Assembly (NCBI GenBank): GCA_965248855.1
Contig: CBDFKQ010000013.1
Location: forward strand, 62,001-126,000
Source: CBDFKQ01 sp965248855
Lineage (GTDB): Bacteria; Bacteroidota; Bacteroidia; Cytophagales; 172606-1
Length of the DNA: 64,000 nt
Reading direction: 5' to 3'
Both the position numbers and the translations under genes were made by a program. The notes beneath the pieces were generated by a model. That model worked only from the letters and a program-made list of their open reading frames with translations. It did not search any database and was not told the origin of the DNA. Numbering within the stretch: position 1 is the first letter of the stretch; each line of letters starts with the position of its first letter. Positions 9,474 through 18,224 of the stretch are shown one piece after another.

Positions 9474-10112
9474 ATGCCAACATTGAGACTTGGAGACATT
9501 GCTCCCAACTTTACCGCAGAAACAACTGAAGGAAAAATTAACTTTCATGAATGGTTGGGAAATTCATGGGGAATGCTTTTTTCACATCCCGCTGATTTTA
9601 CTCCGGTTTGTACAACAGAACTTGGTAAAACAGCTTTATTAAAAGGTGATTTCGAAGCAAAAGGTGTTAAAGTTATCGCTGTATCGGTAGATGATTTGGA
9701 TTCACATAAAAGATGGATACCTGATATTGAAGAAGTGAATAAAGTGAAAATGAATTTTCCCATTATTGCTGATCAAAATCGCGAAGTAGCTACTTTATAT
9801 GATATGATTCACCCTAATGCGTCGGAAAAAGCAACAGTAAGGTCTGTTTTTATTATCGGGCCCGATAAAAAAGTTAAATTGACATTAACTTATCCGGCCT
9901 CTACAGGAAGAAATTTTCAAGAGTTATTAAGGGTTATAGATTCTTTACAACTTACAGCTAATTATCAGGTTGCAACGCCCGCTGATTGGAAAAACGGAGA
10001 AGATGTAATTGTTGTTCCCGCGGTAAAAGATGATGAATTGGAAAGCAAATTCCCAAAGGGTTACACAAAGGTTAAACCTTATTTAAGAACAACACCCCAA
10101 CCAAATTTATAA
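9474..10112 (+). CDS. Peroxiredoxin, 1-Cys Prx6 type
   Basis: A 212-residue cytoplasmic peroxidase that reduces hydrogen peroxide and alkyl hydroperoxides. The peroxidatic Cys46 lies in HPADFTPVCTTELG, matching PxxxTxxC. The conserved Arg is in 'KATVRSVF'. The C-terminal extension with 'GYTKVKPYLR' is typical of the Prx6 group, and no resolving cysteine is seen, so it is a 1-Cys enzyme. It precedes an OsmC gene, also an organic-peroxide family, but a terminator separates them. Confidence 0.93.
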   Translation: MPTLRLGDIAPNFTAETTEGKINFHEWLGNSWGMLFSHPADFTPVCTTELGKTALLKGDFEAKGVKVIAVSVDDLDSHKRWIPDIEEVNKVKMNFPIIADQNREVATLYDMIHPNASEKATVRSVFIIGPDKKVKLTLTYPASTGRNFQELLRVIDSLQLTANYQVATPADWKNGEDVIVVPAVKDDELESKFPKGYTKVKPYLRTTPQPNL

Positions 10113-10143
10113 CTTTAAAAAAAATACGCACTCAAAACCTCAG

Positions 10144-10176
10144 GCCTCCTTTGCACGTATTGCAAGGAGGCTTTTT
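10144..10176 (+). terminator. Intrinsic terminator after the peroxiredoxin gene
   Basis: GCCTCCTTTGCA (10144-10155) pairs with TGCAAGGAGGC (10161-10171) with one bulged T. A T5 run follows. Confidence 0.85.
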
Positions 10177-10211
10177 ATATTAATTTATTAAAAATTCTAA
10201 TAACAAACTAA

Positions 10212-10616
10212 ATGGCTACAATTGAATCAAAATATTTAGGAAATCTTCGCACTGAAGCCAAACATCTAAAATCAGAGAATAAAATTATAACTGATGCTCC
10301 TATTGATAATAATGGAAGAGGTGAAGCTTTTTCGCCAACTGATTTGGTTGCAGCAGCACTTGGAAGTTGTATGATGACAATTATGGCAATTTCAGCAAAA
10401 AAAGATAATATAGACTTAGAAGGTACGACTTATGAAATTACTAAAAAAATGTCGTCGGGTCCGAGAAAAATTCAGGAAATAATAATAGTTTTCAATTTCA
10501 TAAAATTAAATTTATCGGATGAGCAAAAACAAAAATTAGAAGATGCTGCCCTTACTTGCCCGGTAAGTTTAACATTATCTAAAGAAGTAATACAAAATAT
10601 AACTTTTAATTGGTAG
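10212..10616 (+). CDS. OsmC family protein
   Basis: A 134-residue OsmC/Ohr-fold protein. The two redox cysteines are Cys53 (LGSCMMTIMAIS) and Cys116 (ALTCPVSLTLSK), spaced as in thiol peroxidases of this family. These proteins detoxify organic hydroperoxides in the cytoplasm, although YhfA-like members have no proven activity. The neighbouring Prx6 gene suggests an oxidative-stress role. No terminator is obvious after it. Confidence 0.9.
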   Translation: MATIESKYLGNLRTEAKHLKSENKIITDAPIDNNGRGEAFSPTDLVAAALGSCMMTIMAISAKKDNIDLEGTTYEITKKMSSGPRKIQEIIIVFNFIKLNLSDEQKQKLEDAALTCPVSLTLSKEVIQNITFNW

Positions 10617-10926
10617 CACTAAATTTGATTTTTATCATAACAATGGATAAGTGTAGCAGCTAATTTATTTTTGGGTTAATTTAAATATTTATTTATGTAG
10701 AAGAAAATTGATGTAAAAATTTTAATAAATCCATTTCTTCCGGAATGTATAGGTTCACTCTAAAAATTTGTAAAAACGAAAAAAAGATAGAAAAGACAAC
10801 GGACTGACTTTAATAGTTATTCAAAATCAATTAAAGATTTTGAAAATTTTGGAGATTACAAACATTTAAATATTTAAGTCAGTAAAAAAAATAGATCTAA
10901 ACTGCGTTTTACAATAACGAAATGAT
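10617..10926. other. Intergenic region with an 81-bp inverted-repeat-bounded segment
   Basis: About 310 nt with no convincing gene. At 10803-10883 an 81-bp segment is bounded by 13-nt inverted repeats (ACTGACTTTAATA and its near-complement, 12 of 13 matching). One frame reads about 25 codons without stop across the segment (from 10803) but has no start codon, so it could be the tail of a lost gene. No target-site duplication is visible. Confidence 0.35.
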
Positions 10927-13116
10927 TCAATAAATTATAATTTTAATAACTTTTTGAAAATTTTCTCCTTTTACGTAAATAAAGTACATACCGGATTTTT
11001 TGTTGGATAAATTGCAGGGTATATTCATTTTTAATGTTTTTTTAATATCGGTTATCCAAACAACTTTCCCTACAACATCTGTAACTTCTACATTAATATC
11101 CTGAATTTTTGACAAATTTAAATCAATTGAAAAATCACCATTATTAGGATTGGGCGAAATAATTATTAAATTGCTATTTTCTTTACCTGCTTCGGTTCCT
11201 GTTATTAATTGAACTTGAATATCATCCAAATAAAGGTTGTTACCATAGCCATTTACACCTACGAAAGCAAAGCTCACACTAGGCAATCCAATAAAACTAT
11301 GAAGGTCAATGGATTGATCCTTCCAGTCACTCAAATGTTTTGGTCGCCAATGAGTATTATAAACAGGTGCGGTAGCAAGGTCTGCACCATATTTTTCATA
11401 TAAAGAATAATTATATGTATTTCCACAATCTGTCGAAGCTAAAATCTTAAAACCATCATTTGAAGATGCATCTGCTTGGGCATATGAAATTTTAAAAAGT
11501 AATGTGGCTGATGAAACTTTCGAGAAATCGTATGACGGGCTGTACAATGCATCTTGTTGTTGCTGATAATTATCATTATAATCGAACATATTTATATATG
11601 CTGCCATATTATTTGGGGTTAATGAACCACCTGCAAGTGTATCTTTCCATGTAGTTTGAAGATCCGGATTAAAAAGAGTCCAACCTGTAGGAGGAAAAAC
11701 ACCATCATTAAAATCGACTAAAAATGGCAAAGAGGAAGATTGATTAATTGAGAAAGAAGACGTAAGGAAATCATTATAAGTTTTGGAATCAGGATTCCCA
11801 TTTGGTAAATAAGTATTGATTTTAAATGTATGATTACCATTAGCAAGATTTATGTTTGTTAAAACTATGGTATCATTATAACCCGATGCTAAATTTCCTA
11901 TCCAATAGTATTTAATATTATTTAAATTGTCTATTTGATAATCAATCTCCACTTTTGTTAAGTTATTGTTCCCAAAATTTTTAAGTACAATCTTAACTTC
12001 TATTTGGTTTTGACAGTATTTTAATGTGGAGGGATTGATTATAGCCTTTATACCTGCATCGTTGGCTGTTAATTGAGGGAGAAATAAACCCGGTGAAGTT
12101 AATAAGCTTGTTCTTCGTGGGCTATTTTCAAGAACGGTCCTCATCCTTAACTTTTGTTCATTTGTAAAAATGTTCATACAATTATCATCGGTATAATCCA
12201 GATAATTTTCAATCATAGCAATTTTTGCGGTATCACACGCTTTTTTCGAAAGTTCACAGCCATTGCTCGGACCTAAAAGATTAGGTGTATCGCTACAATA
12301 ATCTGTACCTGTGCAATCCGATACATCACCCCATGTATGCCTTAGCCCAAGGTAATGACCAATTTCGTGTGTTGAAGTTCTGCCCTTACTAAAAGGATAA
12401 GTTGATGTATATGAGCCAAAAGAATTATAATTTACTACAACACCGTCAGTTAGTGCATTCCTTGCCTGATAATAAGCAGTTGCATCTAAATCAGTAGAAT
12501 TTAAACCTGCTAAATTTGATTCCGGATATTGTGCATAACCTAAATTTCTACCCGATAACGGACATACCCAAATATTTAAATACTGATCTGAATTCCAATA
12601 AGCTAAGCTTTTTAAAGTTTCATTATCTGAAGGATCCCAAGAATTTTTTGTTCCCTTTAATCTTGTAATACCGGTTGTAGGAAAACCATCAGGGTCTGTA
12701 AGAGCTAATTGAAATTGTATATTAGTATTAGCTGCTACAGGTTTGAAAATAGATCTTGTTTTAGAAGTATCGGCATTTAACCTTTTATAATCATCATTTA
12801 AAACTTTTATTTGTGAGTTTATTATGGCGTCAGAAATATTAGATCCATTTCCAATTGTTTCTCCATTATGTATTATATGAACAACTACAGGGATAACATA
12901 TGTTATTTCGGAAGTTTTAAATATGGAAGCATTATTTTTAGCAAGGTTTATCTTTTTTGAAATCCATTTTTCAAAAATTTGCTTATTTTCAATTAAAGGG
13001 TTCTTTTGTCTCCTTAATTTCTCTGATTTTTCAGTGCTGCATCTTATTATTTGTTGGGCAAACAATAAATCCGGTAAAAAAAAACAAAATAATACAATTG
13101 TTAAAAGCTGTTTCAT
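10927..13116 (-). CDS. Secreted M43 metalloprotease with type IX sorting-like tail
   Basis: A 729-residue secreted zinc protease with a signal peptide (1-20). The pappalysin (M43) catalytic motif HEIGHYLGLRH is at 250-260 and follows the conserved 'VVVHIIHNG' strand (about 77-85). The mid-part (about 370-450) looks like an Ig-type domain. A jellyroll domain of the choice-of-anchor kind follows (about 460-640, 'FNDGVFPPTGW'). The last 80 residues ('ISPNPNNGDFSIDL') look like a type A type IX secretion sorting domain. It is therefore probably exported across the outer membrane and attached to the surface. The C-terminal sorting role is inferred from the family pattern. Confidence 0.9.
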   Translation of the reverse strand: MKQLLTIVLFCFFLPDLLFAQQIIRCSTEKSEKLRRQKNPLIENKQIFEKWISKKINLAKNNASIFKTSEITYVIPVVVHIIHNGETIGNGSNISDAIINSQIKVLNDDYKRLNADTSKTRSIFKPVAANTNIQFQLALTDPDGFPTTGITRLKGTKNSWDPSDNETLKSLAYWNSDQYLNIWVCPLSGRNLGYAQYPESNLAGLNSTDLDATAYYQARNALTDGVVVNYNSFGSYTSTYPFSKGRTSTHEIGHYLGLRHTWGDVSDCTGTDYCSDTPNLLGPSNGCELSKKACDTAKIAMIENYLDYTDDNCMNIFTNEQKLRMRTVLENSPRRTSLLTSPGLFLPQLTANDAGIKAIINPSTLKYCQNQIEVKIVLKNFGNNNLTKVEIDYQIDNLNNIKYYWIGNLASGYNDTIVLTNINLANGNHTFKINTYLPNGNPDSKTYNDFLTSSFSINQSSSLPFLVDFNDGVFPPTGWTLFNPDLQTTWKDTLAGGSLTPNNMAAYINMFDYNDNYQQQQDALYSPSYDFSKVSSATLLFKISYAQADASSNDGFKILASTDCGNTYNYSLYEKYGADLATAPVYNTHWRPKHLSDWKDQSIDLHSFIGLPSVSFAFVGVNGYGNNLYLDDIQVQLITGTEAGKENSNLIIISPNPNNGDFSIDLNLSKIQDINVEVTDVVGKVVWITDIKKTLKMNIPCNLSNKKSGMYFIYVKGENFQKVIKIIIY

Positions 13117-13133
13117 AATTGAATAATAATTAT

Positions 13134-13141
13134 CAAATATA
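13134..13141 (-). promoter_or_regulatory. Putative -7 promoter box for the M43 protease gene
   Basis: On the minus strand this reads TATATTTG, matching TAnnTTTG, 18 nt before the start codon and directly beside the nifU terminator. It would give a very short leader. Motif evidence only. Confidence 0.35.
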
Positions 13142-13170
13142 AAAAAAAAGCCACATTCTTTGTGGCTTTT
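13141..13170 (-). terminator. Intrinsic terminator after the nifU-like gene
   Basis: AAAAGCCACA pairs with TGTGGCTTTT around a short loop. On the minus strand a T9 run follows, 17 nt after the nifU stop codon. Confidence 0.85.
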
Positions 13171-13186
13171 AAATAAATAAGGTTAT

Positions 13187-13453
13187 TTAATTAAGTATCT
13201 TACTCACATATCCGACATTAGTTGCATTTACAGCCTTAATTTCCGGTACTGAACGTTTTATTGCTTCTTCTACTCCCGCTCTTAATGTCATGCTAGACAT
13301 TGGGCAGGTGATACAATTCCCCATTAATTCCAACATTACTATATTATCGTCTGTTATTTCCAAAATTTTAACATCCCCTCCATCAGTTTCTAAATATGGC
13401 CTTATAGAACTTAAGGCCATTTCAACCCTATTCATTAATGTCAAATCTTCCAT
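13187..13453 (-). CDS. NifU C-terminal domain Fe-S scaffold protein
   Basis: An 88-residue protein made up only of the NifU C-terminal (Nfu) domain. The cluster-binding Cys47 and Cys50 lie in GNCITCPMSS, and 'LETDGGDV' precedes them. Nfu proteins hold a [4Fe-4S] or [2Fe-2S] cluster and pass it to apoproteins. It lies 20 nt after the mrp ATPase gene on the same strand, a common pairing in Bacteroidota, so the two likely form an Fe-S carrier operon. Confidence 0.93.
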   Translation of the reverse strand: MEDLTLMNRVEMALSSIRPYLETDGGDVKILEITDDNIVMLELMGNCITCPMSSMTLRAGVEEAIKRSVPEIKAVNATNVGYVSKILN

Positions 13454-13473
13454 AAATATTTAAAATATTTAAA

Positions 13474-14577
13474 TTAATTATAAACTCCAATACCAACAGG
13501 TATACTTGCATCTAAATTTGCATTTCTTATTGCCACTTGTCTGGCAACCTCTTCAGCTAAATTTTTGAATGCAGCGGAAACAATTTCATTCGCACCTATT
13601 ATTGCAGGTCTACCTTCATCTCCTGCCTCCATAATGTCCTGAACGACCGGAATCTGACCAAGTATAGGAATTTGCATTTGATCAGCCAAATGTTTACCTC
13701 CATCTTTTCCGAACAAAAAATATTTCTCATCAGGATGTTGAGATGGTGTAAAATAAGCCATATTTTCTACTATTCCCAATATAGGTACTTTTACTCTTGA
13801 TTGCCGAAACATTGCAATAGCTTTAACAGCATCAATAACTGATACTTTTTGTGGTGTAGTTACAACAACTGCACCTGTTACAGGTAAGGCATCTACTAAT
13901 GTTATATGAATATCGCTTGTTCCGGGTGGCAGATCAACCAATAAATAATCTAATTCTCCCCATGCAACATCAGTTATAAATTGTTTCAAAGCTGTACTTG
14001 CCATCGGGCCCCTCCAAACTACAGCCTGATCGGGAGGAGTTAAAAAGCCAATGGAAATAAGTTTAACACCATATTGTATAACAGGTATTATATAATTTTT
14101 ATCCTCCCTCTTTTCTATAAATGGTTGAGTATTTTCCATACCAAACATGGTAGGGATAGAAGGGCCAAAAATATCTGCGTCAATAATACCGACTTTTGCA
14201 CCTGATCGTTGGAGAGCAACAGCTAAATTAGCAGTTACGGTTGATTTACCAACCCCTCCCTTGCCGGATGCTATTGCAATAATATTTTTAACATCAGGCA
14301 GTAATGGGGTATTGCTCCGCGTACTGGTAACGTTGGATGTAAAATCTATAATTACATTTATACTTGAATCAATCAAGTTATGTATCGCATCAACACAATC
14401 TTTTCTTATTTTTTCTTTTAAGGGGCAGGCTGGAGTAGTTAAAACAATTGTGAAGTTTATTTGATTTACTCCTAATTTAATATTTTGAACCATGCCAAGC
14501 GTAACAAGATCTTTCTTTAAATCAGGTTCCTGTACATTTCCAAGTGCTTTATAAACAATCTCTTCGGTAATTGTCAT
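13474..14577 (-). CDS. mrp: Mrp/ApbC-type Fe-S carrier P-loop ATPase
   Basis: A 367-residue cytoplasmic ATPase of the Mrp/NBP35 family, used in iron-sulfur cluster transfer. The N-terminal MIP18/DUF59 domain spans about 1-80. The deviant Walker A SGKGGVGKST is at 104-113, and the switch 'DADIFGPS' and 'DLPPGTSD' motifs follow. The usual CxxC near residue 275, which bridges a cluster between two monomers, is absent: the aligned segment reads YFTPSQHPDEKYF. To my knowledge many Bacteroidota Mrp proteins also lack it. It is followed by the nifU-type gene in the same operon. Confidence 0.92.
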   Translation of the reverse strand: MTITEEIVYKALGNVQEPDLKKDLVTLGMVQNIKLGVNQINFTIVLTTPACPLKEKIRKDCVDAIHNLIDSSINVIIDFTSNVTSTRSNTPLLPDVKNIIAIASGKGGVGKSTVTANLAVALQRSGAKVGIIDADIFGPSIPTMFGMENTQPFIEKREDKNYIIPVIQYGVKLISIGFLTPPDQAVVWRGPMASTALKQFITDVAWGELDYLLVDLPPGTSDIHITLVDALPVTGAVVVTTPQKVSVIDAVKAIAMFRQSRVKVPILGIVENMAYFTPSQHPDEKYFLFGKDGGKHLADQMQIPILGQIPVVQDIMEAGDEGRPAIIGANEIVSAAFKNLAEEVARQVAIRNANLDASIPVGIGVYN

Positions 14578-14658
14578 TAAATATATTTATTTTATGCAAA
14601 AATACATAAAAGGAATATCAACAAAACATTCAATTATGTAATATTTTATTAAAAGTCA

Positions 14659-15438
14659 CTAAATTTTTAATTTATCTAAAATCAGGTTAGCTACCTCAAT
14701 CAAAATTAGAACAGTAATGATGTATTCCATTCTATTACTTTCTCTATTTTGTAATAAATCGGTAAATAGTGTTAAATTCTCCTGAACAATTTTTAATCGA
14801 TAATCTACATCCCGATATCTGGTTTTCAAATCCAATAAATTCTTTAATTTATTATCAAGTGTTTCAAGAAATTCATTTTTCCAAACTATATCAGGGGCAT
14901 GAAAAATGTATAAATTATCAATAATATTATGTTTGACATTTAAGGTTCGGCCTATAAATCTAATCAGGTTTTTCTTAGAAATAGGTAAATCACCTTTTCT
15001 TTCAAGTTGTTCAGCAAATCTTTTAGTATTATTATGAATTTCAAAACTTAATGTTTCGTAGAAATCAAGTGCTACCGATTGACCAATATTAATCATAATG
15101 ATTCTTAAAGAGTCATTAGTAAGTTTTTCAATAATTACTGAATGATAATTTACGGTAAGTGGTTCTTTTCCATTAACTTCTACATTAATATGATCTTTAT
15201 ATGTTGAAGTTACTTGTTTGTCGGTATAATTTTTAATGTTTTTTAATAATTCATTTTTTTCTAATTCCGTCATTCCGGCAAAAATCACTACTCCAAAGGC
15301 AAATAAATAGAAAAATTTACCATCTGCTTGTTTATAATATAATTCAGAATTGTTAATAAACAGGGGTGTGGTAGTATATTCATTTCTAAATCTCTTCAAA
15401 TGAATCATTTCACCTATTTGATAAGCCTCAACTTTCAT
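14659..15438 (-). CDS. RMD1/YagE family (DUF155) membrane protein
   Basis: A 259-residue protein that matches the RMD1/DUF155 family. It has the N-terminal 'FYLFAFGVVIFAGM' strand, the conserved segment around 'WKNEFLETLDNKLKNLLDLKTRYRDVDYRL' (split here for length), and one C-terminal membrane helix (about 240-255). Mitochondrial RMD1 relatives are membrane-anchored, but the bacterial role is unknown. The gene stands alone with its own AT-rich flanks. Confidence 0.82.
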   Translation of the reverse strand: MKVEAYQIGEMIHLKRFRNEYTTTPLFINNSELYYKQADGKFFYLFAFGVVIFAGMTELEKNELLKNIKNYTDKQVTSTYKDHINVEVNGKEPLTVNYHSVIIEKLTNDSLRIIMINIGQSVALDFYETLSFEIHNNTKRFAEQLERKGDLPISKKNLIRFIGRTLNVKHNIIDNLYIFHAPDIVWKNEFLETLDNKLKNLLDLKTRYRDVDYRLKIVQENLTLFTDLLQNRESNRMEYIITVLILIEVANLILDKLKI

Positions 15439-15576
15439 AATTAATTATTATAATATAAAGAGTAAAATATAAAAAAAAATTAATATTTTAAATGTAAATA
15501 TAATCTTTAACTCATTGTGAGAATTTTTAAAATAAAATTATAGTTATAGTGATAATTAAAAGAATTTTTTAAAAAA

Positions 15577-15936
15577 ATGAAAAAGACTCTCGTATTGGGT
15601 GCTTCAGAAAATCCGGAAAGATATTCTTATAAAGCTGCTAAAATGTTAAAATTACATGGTCACGATATAATTTTGCTTGGAATTAAGGAAGGCAGGGTTG
15701 ATGGAGAAAAAATATTAACCGGTCGGCCGGTTCTTGAAAATATTGATACAGTAACTGTTTATCTGAGTGTTAAAAATCAGGCTGAATATTATGAATATAT
15801 AAAAGAATTAAAACCATCAAGAGTAATTTTTAATCCGGGTGCAGAAAATATGGAATTTGAAAATATATTACTTGAAGAAGGAATAGAGCCATTGGAAGCA
15901 TGTACTCTGGTTCTGCTGAGTATTGGAAAATATTAA
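15577..15936 (+). CDS. CoA-binding domain protein (YccU-like)
   Basis: A 119-residue Rossmann-fold protein of the CoA_binding_2 family. The nucleotide-binding start 'KTLVLGASENPERYSYKAA' and the 'NPGAENMEFENILLEEGIEPLEACTL' segment (here in part) are typical. The domain resembles the CoA-binding half of succinyl-CoA synthetase alpha, without catalytic parts. Its physiological role is unknown. The gene ends at a strong terminator shared with ppk1. Confidence 0.88.
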   Translation: MKKTLVLGASENPERYSYKAAKMLKLHGHDIILLGIKEGRVDGEKILTGRPVLENIDTVTVYLSVKNQAEYYEYIKELKPSRVIFNPGAENMEFENILLEEGIEPLEACTLVLLSIGKY

Positions 15937-15950
15937 AAAAAAATAAAAAA

Positions 15951-15977
15951 AAACCTTCGCTTTTTTTGCGAAGGTTT
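15951..15977. terminator. Bidirectional intrinsic terminator between CoA-binding gene and ppk1
   Basis: Perfect 10-bp stem AAACCTTCGC / GCGAAGGTTT around a T7 loop, with an A-rich stretch on the left. It lies between two convergent genes. Confidence 0.85.
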
Positions 15978-15999
15978 AATAATGTATAAAAATTAATTT

Positions 16000-18120
16000 T
16001 TAAAACAAATTGGAATTCATTACTTCTTCTTCTGTTACAACATAAAAAGCACGATGAACATTTAAAATTTCTTCACCTTCTTTGGGTATAACTTTAACAT
16101 AATTTCCAAACTCCTGCATTTCATAAGCATTAATATTATCATTTAAATTATATAATAATATATTAATTGCCTGTTTCTTCATTTTCTCATTCGTTAATAG
16201 GAAGAGTGATTCTATCCTTTTATCAAAACTTCTTACCATCACATCAGCACTGCCACCATATATTTTGGGATCGCCGGAGTTATGAAAATAATAAATTCGG
16301 GCATGTTCTAAAAGATCTCCAACTATTGATCGAATAGCAATATTTTCACTTAACCCCAACCTATGAGGACGTATACAACAAATGCCACGAACGATTAATT
16401 TGATTGTTACCCCATCCTGTGAGGCTTGATATAAGGCATCAATTACTTCTTTGTCTTCTAAAGAATTTATTTTTATTACTATTCCACTTGTTAAGCCACT
16501 TTTAGCATTTATGGCTTCTTGCTGTATGAGTTTAATTAATTGAATACGCATGTCACGCGGTGCTGTAAGTAAATTGCAATATTCATTCGGCATTGAATGG
16601 CCGGTTATAACATTAAAAAAATCTGCAACATCATGGGCATACACTTCATTGGTTGTTAACAAGCCCATATCCGTGTATAATTTTGAAGTATCTTCGTTAT
16701 AATTACCACTGGAAAGATGAACATAACGAGTTACCCTGTCTAAATCTTTACGAACTATCAATAAAAGTTTTGTATGTGTTTTATATCTGCTGATTCCATA
16801 AATAACAAAACACCCTGCTTTTAATAAACGCTCTGCTTCACGTATATTTCTTTCTTCATCAAAACGTGCCTTTACTTCAAATAATACAGAAACGTGTTTT
16901 CCATTTTCAGCAGCTCTTAATAAAGAATTGGTTATTCTGGAATCTTTTGCAATCCTGTATAAAGTCATTTTAATGGCTAATACATTAGGGTCTTCTGCTG
17001 CTTGTTCTAATAATTGTAAAACCGGTTCAAAATTATTATAAGGATGGTGTAGTAAAATATCTTCCTTCTTTAAGATATCAAGAATATTTTTATCTTTAAT
17101 ACTATGGGTATTAAATAAAGGTGCTACAGGAGATGGTGGATATGGAATTTTAGTTTTAAATTCAGTATGATTAACAATTTGCCATAAGCCGGTAAAATCA
17201 ATTAAAGTATCATTAATAAAAACATTATCATCTTCAATTTCCCACCTTGCTTTAAGTGTTTTCATTAAATAATAGGAATAATTGGTTTCGATTTCCATCC
17301 TTAAAACACGTCCGGTTCGTCTTGTTTTAAGTTTTTCTTTTATTTCATCAATAAAATCTGCATCCAATTCATCCGGTTCTTCTAAATCAAAATCCCCGTT
17401 TCTGGTAATACGAAAAAGTGAAGTAGAAATTATAGTAACATTCCTGTAAAGTTTATTTATTTCGGCACGAATTATATCTTCAATGGGTAAAAAGAACATA
17501 TTTTCATCGCGATGAATTTCAAAAAAACGTGGAAGGTTAGTTGGAATTTGAACAAATGATAACCGCTGAGTTTCTTTATCATTTGGATTTGCAGTAACAA
17601 CTCCAAAAATAAGCACCTTATTCATTAAAATAGGGAAAGTATGGTAACTATCAAATACCATAGGAGTAAGCATTGGAAAAATAGTACGCATAAAATAAGC
17701 TTCCGCATCTGATCTTTCATCAATTTCAAGTTGGTCCCATCTTAAAATTTGAAATCCGTTTTTTTCAAAAATAGGTTGCAAAACATTTTTATATTCGTGT
17801 TGCTCATCTTTATAAAACAGTTGAGCGGTTTGAAATAAAAGTTTTTTAAATGGGATTTCACGCAATCCTGAATAATCAATTCTTTCTTTATTATAATCTA
17901 AGTAATTATATAAACTACCTACTCGAATCATAAAAAATTCATCGAGGTTGGAAGAAGTAATGGCTAAAAATTTTAATCTTTCAAAAACTGTCCTTTCGGT
18001 ATTCCTTACTTGATCTAAAACTCTTTGATTGAACTCCAGCCAACTTAAATCGCGACTTATATAATTACTTTTTTCGATTACGTTAATAATCTTTTCCTTA
18101 GTTTTAACAAGCATTGTCAT
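16000..18120 (-). CDS. ppk1: Polyphosphate kinase 1
   Basis: Makes polyphosphate from ATP reversibly. From the ATG at 18120 the protein is 706 residues, usual for PPK1, and starts MTMLVKTKEKI. The N domain has 'YISRDLSWLEFNQRVLDQ'. The phospholipase-D-like catalytic core carries the autophosphorylated His in 'KTHTKLLLIV' and the second His in 'YYFHNSGDPKIYGG'. A longer reading from a GTG at 18225, overlapping the gyrB stop, adds 35 residues. That stretch is encoded by a perfect terminator-like hairpin (18164-18201) and is unlike PPK1, so I prefer ATG 18120 (or the ATG at 18114). It lies just downstream of gyrB. Confidence 0.92.
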   Translation of the reverse strand: MTMLVKTKEKIINVIEKSNYISRDLSWLEFNQRVLDQVRNTERTVFERLKFLAITSSNLDEFFMIRVGSLYNYLDYNKERIDYSGLREIPFKKLLFQTAQLFYKDEQHEYKNVLQPIFEKNGFQILRWDQLEIDERSDAEAYFMRTIFPMLTPMVFDSYHTFPILMNKVLIFGVVTANPNDKETQRLSFVQIPTNLPRFFEIHRDENMFFLPIEDIIRAEINKLYRNVTIISTSLFRITRNGDFDLEEPDELDADFIDEIKEKLKTRRTGRVLRMEIETNYSYYLMKTLKARWEIEDDNVFINDTLIDFTGLWQIVNHTEFKTKIPYPPSPVAPLFNTHSIKDKNILDILKKEDILLHHPYNNFEPVLQLLEQAAEDPNVLAIKMTLYRIAKDSRITNSLLRAAENGKHVSVLFEVKARFDEERNIREAERLLKAGCFVIYGISRYKTHTKLLLIVRKDLDRVTRYVHLSSGNYNEDTSKLYTDMGLLTTNEVYAHDVADFFNVITGHSMPNEYCNLLTAPRDMRIQLIKLIQQEAINAKSGLTSGIVIKINSLEDKEVIDALYQASQDGVTIKLIVRGICCIRPHRLGLSENIAIRSIVGDLLEHARIYYFHNSGDPKIYGGSADVMVRSFDKRIESLFLLTNEKMKKQAINILLYNLNDNINAYEMQEFGNYVKVIPKEGEEILNVHRAFYVVTEEEVMNSNLF

Positions 18121-18163
18121 CTTGCGGAGTTTGTTAAATGGCTTTAAAATTAAGTTTTTTACA

Positions 18164-18201
18164 AATGCAAAAGGGTTCAACTTTGTGAACCCTTTTGCAT
18201 T
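18164..18201 (-). terminator. Probable gyrB terminator hairpin
   Basis: Perfect 16-bp stem (AATGCAAAAGGGTTCA at 18164-18179 with its complement at 18186-18201) and a 6-nt loop. It starts 24 nt after the gyrB stop. The A-rich/T-rich arms around a GGGTTC core resemble the other terminators here, though no long T tail follows. It falls inside the longest ppk1 reading frame. Confidence 0.6.
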
Positions 18202-18224
18202 ATTATGTTTATCTCTTTCCGGCA

